42,237 bases of DNA from Clostridia bacterium (GTDB lineage Bacteria > Bacillota > Clostridia > Oscillospirales > Acutalibacteraceae), in assembly GCA_017461235.1 (NCBI GenBank), contig JAFTYU010000032.1:1-42237 (forward strand), given 5' to 3'. Both the position numbers and the translations under genes were made by a program. The notes beneath the pieces were generated by a model that did not search any database, was not told the origin of the DNA, and saw only the letters and a program-made list of their open reading frames with translations. Positions 35,595-42,237 of the stretch are shown here, piece by piece (position 1 is the first letter of the stretch; each line of letters starts with the position of its first letter).

Positions 35595-36497
35595 ATGTCA
35601 AAGCTCACAAGAGATAACAAAGACGGTATTTATTCACTTATGCTCACCCCCTTCTTTGAGGACAGAAGCATTGACTACAATACATACGAGAAATACGCTG
35701 ACTGGCAGGTTTCACAGGGTGTAGACCACCTTTTTGCAGTTTGCGGCAGTTCAGAAATGAAAGAACTCACTCTTGAAGAAAGACTTAAGCTTGCGGAACT
35801 GACAGTTAAACATAAAGGTAACACAACAGTTGTTGCCACAGCAAATATCGAACCCACAAAGGAAGAAAACCTTGAAGAAATCAAAAAAATGGAAGCAACG
35901 GGTGTTGACGGAATCGTGCTTACAACCAAAGGTATGGGCGATGACGATAACAAACTTGTTGAATACATCAGCGAGCTTGCATCAACTGCAAGTGTTCCTG
36001 TTTTCCTTTATGAGTTCCCCGGTTTTCAGCCTCACGTAATGTCAGGTAAAGCCTACGGCGAGCTGACAAAGGACGGTCTTATCTGGGGTATTAAGGATAC
36101 AACCTGCACTATGGAAGGTATCCAATCAAAAATTGACAACAAGGGCGATTCTACAATCATTCAGGCAAATATGCCCTTCCTTTTTGATGCATACGTAGCA
36201 GGTGCTCGCGGCGTTATGGCTACACCCACTTCATGCGGCGGTGCCTTCTTCCAGAGATTCCACGAGGCTTTTGTCGCAGGTGATATGACTCTTGCAGAAC
36301 AGAGATATAACGAAATTATACTTCTTGACAATGCCATTGACAGCGGCTTCTGCGCCAGCGCAAAAGAACTTATAAGACTTCAGGGCATTGATACTTTCAA
36401 TTGGTACACCAGAGGCTCACATAACCTTAGCGGTGCAAGACTTCGCTCAATCAAATCATTCCACGATTGGTGCGTAGCTAACGGTTTAATGAAATAA
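35595..36497 (+). CDS. DapA/NanA-family aldolase
   Basis: 300 aa. Class I (Schiff-base) aldolase barrel: catalytic Lys167 in WGIKDTT and the conserved Tyr139 in FLYEFPG. The GTTGE motif of DapA is replaced by GSSE at 51-54, and the specificity arginine region differs. It is thus a general dihydrodipicolinate synthase/N-acetylneuraminate lyase family member and not surely DapA. Possible substrates are keto-sugar acids, whose cleavage gives pyruvate. It follows pckG by 76 bases with no clear promoter of its own, and a weak AAAGAAG ribosome site. Confidence 0.87.
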   Translation: MSKLTRDNKDGIYSLMLTPFFEDRSIDYNTYEKYADWQVSQGVDHLFAVCGSSEMKELTLEERLKLAELTVKHKGNTTVVATANIEPTKEENLEEIKKMEATGVDGIVLTTKGMGDDDNKLVEYISELASTASVPVFLYEFPGFQPHVMSGKAYGELTKDGLIWGIKDTTCTMEGIQSKIDNKGDSTIIQANMPFLFDAYVAGARGVMATPTSCGGAFFQRFHEAFVAGDMTLAEQRYNEIILLDNAIDSGFCASAKELIRLQGIDTFNWYTRGSHNLSGARLRSIKSFHDWCVANGLMK

Positions 36498-36512
36498 ACT
36501 TAATATTTGCGT

Positions 36513-36554
36513 AAAAAGCCCCGTCTGTTTGCACAAAACAGACGGGGCTTTTTT
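36513..36554 (+). terminator. Strong rho-independent terminator
   Basis: An 18-bp perfect stem (36513-36530 with 36536-36553), a GCACA loop and a T-run. It ends the pckG unit. Confidence 0.93.
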
Positions 36555-36610
36555 GTCATTTCTCACAAACTTAAAAAAATTTTGAAAAAACGTGAAATTT
36601 TATGCGTTTT

Positions 36611-36639
36611 TTGTCATATATAAGTGAACCCCATAAAAA
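36611..36639 (+). promoter_or_regulatory. Candidate promoter of the RHS gene
   Basis: TTGTCA (36611-36616), a 17-base spacer and TAAAAA (36634-36639). An alternative -10, TATATA at 36617-36622, has no good -35. The region 36555-36610 is AT-rich with a second copy of TTTTTTGTCAT, and nothing else is evident. Confidence 0.4.
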
Positions 36640-36655
36640 ACAGGAGATGATACCG

Positions 36656-36682
36656 ATGGTTTGGGTGAAAAACGATGCGTGA
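36656..36682 (+). CDS. Possible 8-codon upstream ORF
   Basis: ATG 36656 to TGA 36682 encodes MVWVKNDA, preceded by AGGAG (36642-36646) 9 bases away. It lies 29 bases before the RHS gene start. It may be a leader peptide or chance. If transcription starts near 36646, its ribosome site would be at the very 5' end, which argues against use. Confidence 0.25.
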   Translation: MVWVKNDA

Positions 36683-36711
36683 TAATTTGAAAATTTTATA
36701 GGAGGTAAATT

Positions 36712-39700
36712 ATGAAAACTTTTATAAAAACCATGTCACTCATAATGTCGGTCATAATGTTTTTAGGTGTTTTTTCTGCGGCGAACCCTGCCATAGCGGC
36801 AGAGATTCAGAAAACGGAAATGAGCGAAGAAATGCTAACCACGGACAATTCCGAAAATACAGATGATACGGAAACGGAGATAGAAGTATTAAATGAAATC
36901 GCCGATTTGCGCGATGAATATACCAAGCATTTTCGTCAGTCCGACGGTTCATATATTGCAGCTAAATATTCATCACCCGTTCATTATCAAGAAAACGGAA
37001 AATGGGTGGAATACGATTTTACTATCGAAGAAAATAATTCAGGGAAGATTTTTTCAACAGATTCTGTTTTTGAACCTGTTTCTTCGGATGTAGCTATTAA
37101 ATTCCCCACAAAGATTTCAAAAGACGGCAGTAATGAAATTAAAATTGACATTGCCGATACAACAATCAGCTTTGTTCCCAAAATTTCTCAGAATGGCTTG
37201 AAAAATGCTTCAGGCGATATTGCGGATGAAACTGAACTTGTAAGCAAAAAAATTACAGATGATGCATCAAGCACATATTCACTTAAGAGTGACAACACCG
37301 AAAAAAGCGAATATGAAAATAAACTTGGTGTAGATAAACGCAAGGGTGCCGTTAAATACGAAAACGTATTTGAAGATGTTAACCTTGAATATGAAATTTC
37401 AAGCAATGTAATCAAAGAAAGCATAGTTTTAGAAAAGAAACAGGATAAAAATGTTTTTGAGTTCACTATGGATTTGGGCGATCTTTATCCTAAAAAAGAA
37501 CAGGACGGCTCAATTGTACTGTATACCGACAGTGGGTATGCCAATGCTCAGTCTGTTATTGCACCACCATATATGGTGGATTCGAGTGGTGTATATTCTG
37601 ATGCGGTTTCAATGGACTTGATACCCGATGGTGACAAATACACATTAACCATAACAGCGGATAAAAACTGGCTAAATAATAAACAAAGAGCCTACCCTGT
37701 CGTCATTGACCCTACAATATTGTTGGATATAAACAGGCAGAACACAATAGATTGCTATGTTGATGCAAGTTCGCCTAATATAAGTTATCCCTATGACTAT
37801 TATCTTTATGCTGGTCACAGCACCTTGGGTAAAACACGTACATTTGTTAAATTCAATTTACCCGAATTACCTGATGAATGTTGTGTTATTCAGAACGTAG
37901 CCCTTAACATTTATCAGAAAAGTGTTGACGCGGGTAGTGAAAAACGCTTCATATCCGTTCACACGGTAACCGAGAACTGGAACAATACAACCCTGTCACC
38001 AACGTGGAATGACCAACCCGAATTTGCAACAACCGCTCTCGATTATGCGGAATTAACCTATGGTTATGGTGATTTATACCGATTCGACATAACCAGAGCC
38101 GCTAAGAGTTGGTTTGAAAACGGCAATAACTATGGTGTGGTACTTAAGGGACTGGATGAATCAAAGGTAGGCAGAGCACAGATAATATCTGCAGAATATG
38201 ACATTACTGAAGTTGTATACCCTACTATTACTGTTGCATATCGCAATAACAAAGGTTATGAGGATTATTGGACTTATACAAGTTTTTCTGCAGGTGGAGC
38301 AGTTGGCAGCGTGAACGATTACACGGGTAACGCAGTTGTAGAAATACCTCTTGCATCATCAGTAAGTGAAATAATGCCCGTGTCCTTAAGTCTTGTGTAT
38401 AATACATACAGCGCAGGTCAGAAGCATGTCAGCGGTAAAAATTCTTCATTCCTTACCACAGCCGGCAAGGGGTTGAAGCTTAATGTGCAGGAAACCCTTT
38501 TACCTTCAACCCAATATGGCTTAACGGGTGATGAAGCAGAGCGTTATCCTTACGTATATATGGACGGTGACGGAACGGAGCATTATTTCGAAAAGGTCAC
38601 CAAAAAGGACGATAACGGTAATGACATTACAGTTTTAGAGGATGAGGACAACCTTGGTCTTACTCTCGATGACGTTGCAACAAGCACATATAAGTATAAA
38701 ATAACAGATAAAAACGATACTCAATATCTGTTTAACGGTAAAGGTAACTTAGGTATCATTCAGGATGCCAATGGTAATAAAATTAAAATTCATTTTAATG
38801 ATGCCGGAACTAAAATAGTAAAAGTTACCGACGGAACCGGTCACACCTTTAATTTTACATATTATACTCCTGAAGGTGGCACTGAAACCGATTATTTACA
38901 GATAATAACCGACAACGCAACCAGAAAAACTGTGTTGGGATATAAAGGCGGTTTTGTCAGAAAGGTTACGTATTTCGATTCCTCAACTATCTCAGTTGTT
39001 TACGAGAATGAGGGTGAGGATGGTGTCAACCTTACAGACGAAGATTTTGAAGGATTGATAAATTATGTTGTCTCTAGCGACGGTGACGGTTTCAACTTCG
39101 ACTATACCTCAAAAGCCACGGGCAGAAGAGTTAAAAAAATCAAAGAATTCGGCACAACTGAGACCGGAAGTTTTACTGCAGGTCAGGTTGTTACCTTTGA
39201 CAGAAGCTTGTACAATACTACAGTTATTCGTTCAGGCGGTATGGATGGTATAACCTATGACCCAAGTACAACGGAAAACAAAACGGCTACAGAGAAATAT
39301 AAGAAGGATGACGTAGTAACTACCTTGCAGTTCGATAACTCGGGTAAAACTGTTTCTCAACAGGTTTCCTACGGTGATGGTAGCGAGGTTGGTGCCGGTG
39401 CGTACGACTACGGCAACGGCTCAGGAAACAAAAACAGAGTTACTGATTCTGCTACTTTGGGTAAAAACACCCACAACCTTTTAACCAACCCCAATGCAGA
39501 AAGTCTTGATGGCTGGACTCAGGTTACAAGCGGAACACTCACAACTCAGAAAACACTTGATTCAACTTACCAATACACAGGTGAAAACAGTCTGAAAATA
39601 TCTAATACCGCTATTGAAACAAACGGTGCAAGCAGCTATTATCGTCAAAGTGTAACGGGAACATATACATCAGGTGATTCATACACCTTCTCTGCTTTTG

Positions 39701-42237
39701 TAAAAACAAATAATCTTGTTCAGGCGGGCACAAGTGGCTATCAGGGTGCATATATCCAGATTGCAGCTTACGATAGTGACAATACAAGCCTTATAGACCA
39801 AAAATCACAACTTCTTGCTTCCACTACGGAAACAGGCATAAATAACAGTTGGCGAAGATTAAGTGCAAGTATCAAAATACCTGCAGGTACAACAAAACTT
39901 ACAGCGTACCTTTGTCTTCGTAATGCCACGGGCGAAGTATATTTTGACTGCATGCAGTTAGAAAAGGGCGATGTACCTACAAGTGTTAATCTGCTTCAGA
40001 ATTCAAGCTTTGAAAACCAAAACACTAACGCTACACCGACTGACTGGACAACTGCCGGAGATTGTGATATATTGACAGATAAGGTAACAACCGCAGAACA
40101 CAAGGACGGCTCAAGGTCACTCGTGATTAATGGTGTAGCCTCTTTATCAAGCGGCTATAAGCAGTTAATTCCCGTTCAACCAAACGAGAATGACACATAT
40201 ATCGTCAGTGGTTGGGCAATGGCTGATGCGGTTAATTCTACTTTCCACAGTCATTATGAAAAGAACGGCGAAACCATTACGGACGAAGCCGCCAACGAAA
40301 TTTTTACAAATACAAACAAGGAAGACGATGAAACCGTAGAATTGGTTTCAGATACCAAGTTTGAAATTGCCGTTGCGGTTAAATACAAGAAAACCGATAC
40401 ACAGGGAGTTTCAACAAACGTAACCCAATACAAAGAAGCGGCTGAATTCAATACCACCGTATCCGGTTGGCAATATGCCGCTACACCCGTCTGCCTTAAA
40501 TATACCGACGGTGATGAAGGCTATACATATACACCGACCCATATTTGTGTTATTCCGCGATACAACAAACAGGCAAACTGTGCGTATTTTGACCACATTC
40601 AGTTAATAAAGGATGTAGCGCAAAGTTATATATATGACAGTGAAGGTAACCTCGTTTCTGTTACGGCAAACGCCGAGCAGAAAAACAATATGACCTATGA
40701 CGGTGAGGATAACCTTGTTGAATACAAGGATGCCATAGGATGCACAACAACCTTTACTTATCAGGAAAATACCCACAACCTGTTGAGCGTTAAAACGCCC
40801 AAGGGTGTTAAAAGCGCATATACATATAACAGCAAGGGTCAGGTGACTTCTTCAGAAACACAAAACCCATCAAACACACTTAAAATAAAAACCGAAACGG
40901 GCTATACGGCTGCTGATGCAACATCCGGAATTGCCGCCGGTGCCTACGTCAGCTATACTTCTGACGAACACGGCAACAGAACAACCTACACCTACGATAT
41001 GGCTACGGGTACACCGATAACCGTAACCGATGCAAATGAAACAACCACAACATACGCCTATACGGATAAATACGCCAAACTTGCATCAGTATCAACAGGT
41101 GGCAGTAAAGTCAGTTATACCTATGACGGTAACCGTATAGATACAATAACCTTTGGTACAGGTGCAAATGCCGAAACCTACAGTTTTACTTACGATGCCT
41201 ACGGTAATGTAACGGAAACAAAGGTTGGTGACGTTCCTCTTTCCACCAATACCTATGTTACTCGTAACGGTGCACTTCAGCAAAGCGAATATGCCAATAA
41301 TGATATTGTAGCCTACGAGTATGATAATTCGGGTCGTGTAATTAAAGAAATCAAAACAGATAGTAAGAGTTCGGTTACTATTTTAGGAAAAGCCTACCTT
41401 TGGTCATATTCCGTTGATGGCACACCCCGAACCCATACGGACAACGAGAATGACTTGAAATACAGTTACAGCTATGACTCCATAGGCAGGCTCATTCGCA
41501 CCGATATACAGGACGAGTCAAATAACGCTGCCGTCGGCTCAACGGAATTCGGTTACAACAGCCGCGGTCATATGACTTCAATAAAAAATGAAATCGGCGG
41601 ACGTCTTCAGGCGCAGTACTACAGTTATTCCCAGATTCTCGATGAAGATGGCAATGTTCTGAATAACTCCCTTAACAACGGCAAGGACGGTTTGCCCACA
41701 AGGTACAAAATATCGTCAACCCGTTACGCAGACTATACGTATGACTCTTTGAACCGCCTGTCGTTGCGTACGTTCTCAACCGACAGGAAGTTGTATAACA
41801 ACTATATATATTATCCTTCTGAAAGGAATGCGGATGGTAGTCAGGTTTACAGAACCAATCAACTTAAATATGAAATAATCGACAATACTGCATACAGATA
41901 TACCTACGACAATGTCGGTAACATAACCAAAATAGAAAAGGGTTCAAGAACTACACAGAACTCTTCCGATGTCGGTGCAGGAAATTATACTGAAGTCTGT
42001 TCATACGTATATGACGCTTTAGGTCAGCTTGTCAGGGAGAATAACGTAGTTGATAACAAAACCTACGTCTGGAATTACGATGTTCTCGGTAATATTGAAT
42101 CCAAGTTGATTTATGACTATACAACAGGTGCGGTAAGTAATCCCGAAACCGGTATTGATTATCAGTACACGGATGACAGTAAAGCAGGCTGGAAAAAATT
42201 ACTTACATCTATTGTTTACAAAACGTACAGTTATACG
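36712..42237 (+). CDS. Giant secreted RHS/YD-repeat protein (partial, 3' end beyond window)
   Basis: At least 1842 codons, open to the window edge with no stop. ATG 36712 with GGAGGT (36701-36706) upstream. Signal peptide 1-29 (cleavage likely after AIA). A DNRLRE-type domain at about 340-486 (YAGHSTLGKTRTFVKFNLP, then TENWNN and FDITRAAKSWFENG), and an RHS entry region from about 502 (SAGGAVGSVNDYTGN). Two carbohydrate-binding-like beta domains opening NLLTNPNAESLDGW (about 922-1093) and NLLQNSSFEN (about 1094-1305). From about 1306, a dense run of some fifteen YD repeats (YIYDSEGNLVSV, YTYDNVGNITKI, YVYDALGQLVREN). This is the WapA/RHS polymorphic-toxin architecture; any toxin tip and immunity gene would lie past 42237. 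Confidence 0.92.
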   Translation, partial: MKTFIKTMSLIMSVIMFLGVFSAANPAIAAEIQKTEMSEEMLTTDNSENTDDTETEIEVLNEIADLRDEYTKHFRQSDGSYIAAKYSSPVHYQENGKWVEYDFTIEENNSGKIFSTDSVFEPVSSDVAIKFPTKISKDGSNEIKIDIADTTISFVPKISQNGLKNASGDIADETELVSKKITDDASSTYSLKSDNTEKSEYENKLGVDKRKGAVKYENVFEDVNLEYEISSNVIKESIVLEKKQDKNVFEFTMDLGDLYPKKEQDGSIVLYTDSGYANAQSVIAPPYMVDSSGVYSDAVSMDLIPDGDKYTLTITADKNWLNNKQRAYPVVIDPTILLDINRQNTIDCYVDASSPNISYPYDYYLYAGHSTLGKTRTFVKFNLPELPDECCVIQNVALNIYQKSVDAGSEKRFISVHTVTENWNNTTLSPTWNDQPEFATTALDYAELTYGYGDLYRFDITRAAKSWFENGNNYGVVLKGLDESKVGRAQIISAEYDITEVVYPTITVAYRNNKGYEDYWTYTSFSAGGAVGSVNDYTGNAVVEIPLASSVSEIMPVSLSLVYNTYSAGQKHVSGKNSSFLTTAGKGLKLNVQETLLPSTQYGLTGDEAERYPYVYMDGDGTEHYFEKVTKKDDNGNDITVLEDEDNLGLTLDDVATSTYKYKITDKNDTQYLFNGKGNLGIIQDANGNKIKIHFNDAGTKIVKVTDGTGHTFNFTYYTPEGGTETDYLQIITDNATRKTVLGYKGGFVRKVTYFDSSTISVVYENEGEDGVNLTDEDFEGLINYVVSSDGDGFNFDYTSKATGRRVKKIKEFGTTETGSFTAGQVVTFDRSLYNTTVIRSGGMDGITYDPSTTENKTATEKYKKDDVVTTLQFDNSGKTVSQQVSYGDGSEVGAGAYDYGNGSGNKNRVTDSATLGKNTHNLLTNPNAESLDGWTQVTSGTLTTQKTLDSTYQYTGENSLKISNTAIETNGASSYYRQSVTGTYTSGDSYTFSAFVKTNNLVQAGTSGYQGAYIQIAAYDSDNTSLIDQKSQLLASTTETGINNSWRRLSASIKIPAGTTKLTAYLCLRNATGEVYFDCMQLEKGDVPTSVNLLQNSSFENQNTNATPTDWTTAGDCDILTDKVTTAEHKDGSRSLVINGVASLSSGYKQLIPVQPNENDTYIVSGWAMADAVNSTFHSHYEKNGETITDEAANEIFTNTNKEDDETVELVSDTKFEIAVAVKYKKTDTQGVSTNVTQYKEAAEFNTTVSGWQYAATPVCLKYTDGDEGYTYTPTHICVIPRYNKQANCAYFDHIQLIKDVAQSYIYDSEGNLVSVTANAEQKNNMTYDGEDNLVEYKDAIGCTTTFTYQENTHNLLSVKTPKGVKSAYTYNSKGQVTSSETQNPSNTLKIKTETGYTAADATSGIAAGAYVSYTSDEHGNRTTYTYDMATGTPITVTDANETTTTYAYTDKYAKLASVSTGGSKVSYTYDGNRIDTITFGTGANAETYSFTYDAYGNVTETKVGDVPLSTNTYVTRNGALQQSEYANNDIVAYEYDNSGRVIKEIKTDSKSSVTILGKAYLWSYSVDGTPRTHTDNENDLKYSYSYDSIGRLIRTDIQDESNNAAVGSTEFGYNSRGHMTSIKNEIGGRLQAQYYSYSQILDEDGNVLNNSLNNGKDGLPTRYKISSTRYADYTYDSLNRLSLRTFSTDRKLYNNYIYYPSERNADGSQVYRTNQLKYEIIDNTAYRYTYDNVGNITKIEKGSRTTQNSSDVGAGNYTEVCSYVYDALGQLVRENNVVDNKTYVWNYDVLGNIESKLIYDYTTGAVSNPETGIDYQYTDDSKAGWKKLLTSIVYKTYSYT

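Noticed and set aside
1-42237. CRISPR arrays, tRNA or rRNA genes, insertion sequences, prophage or integrase genes
   Set aside because: I found no regular direct repeats with spacers, no cloverleaf-like segments, and no transposase, integrase or phage motifs.

Overview
The window looks like a chromosomal segment from an AT-rich Gram-positive anaerobe of the class Clostridia, most likely the Oscillospiraceae/Ruminococcaceae side of the gut Firmicutes. Supporting signs are the gene orders rnj-gdpP-rplI-dnaB-tilS-hpt-ftsH and tsaE-tsaB-rpiB, a T-box leader in front of pheST, an IreB homologue, a DivIVA-domain protein, GTP-type PEP carboxykinase, strong GGAGG-type ribosome binding sites and frequent TTG starts. 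The lineage is inferred from gene content and style only. I see no rRNA, tRNA, CRISPR array, insertion sequence or prophage.

Layout. 1-314: a stack of terminator-like hairpins, then a strong promoter. 315-2912 (+): a PPase-like/Nudix fusion, a small membrane export protein, thiamine pyrophosphokinase and a HAD phosphatase. 2965-12673 (-): a seven-gene housekeeping run, transcribed from a consensus promoter near 12800: RNase J, GdpP (c-di-AMP phosphodiesterase), ribosomal protein L9, DnaB, TilS, Hpt, FtsH. 12817-14787 (-): a degenerate nucleotidyltransferase/hexapeptide/phosphohexomutase protein, divergent from rnhA (14883-15320, +). 15456-17282: a divergent pair, a sugar-phosphate isomerase/epimerase (-) and a YdjC/ChbG deacetylase (+). 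17329-21116 (+): promoter, T-box riboswitch, pheS, pheT. 21199-21762 (+): IreB and a 97-aa protein of unknown function. 21802-24271 (-): tsaE, tsaB, rpiB, metallophosphoesterase, driven from a promoter fully interleaved with that of a divergent RodA/FtsW gene (24362-25540, +). 25603-27953 (-): a zinc-ribbon membrane protein coupled to a GPH-family sugar transporter. 28076-32394 (-): DivIVA-like protein, fumarase-type hydratase beta subunit, a DUF47/PhoU-like protein and PcrA helicase. 32545-33522 (+): alpha/beta hydrolase. 33737-36497 (+): pckG and a DapA-family aldolase. 36712 to the window edge (+): a very large secreted RHS/YD-repeat protein that runs off the end without a stop.

Most of the window is core metabolism and information processing. 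The parts that deserve a second look are the Nudix fusion whose PPase-like domain lacks the acidic metal site, an ftsH gene that appears to start at ATA, the mutase-like pseudoenzyme, the face-to-face promoters at 24297-24349, the lone fumarase beta subunit inside a DivIVA/PcrA operon, and the giant YD-repeat surface protein. I did not find a clear new multi-gene defence or biosynthetic system. The strongest novelty candidates are individual proteins and regulatory arrangements.
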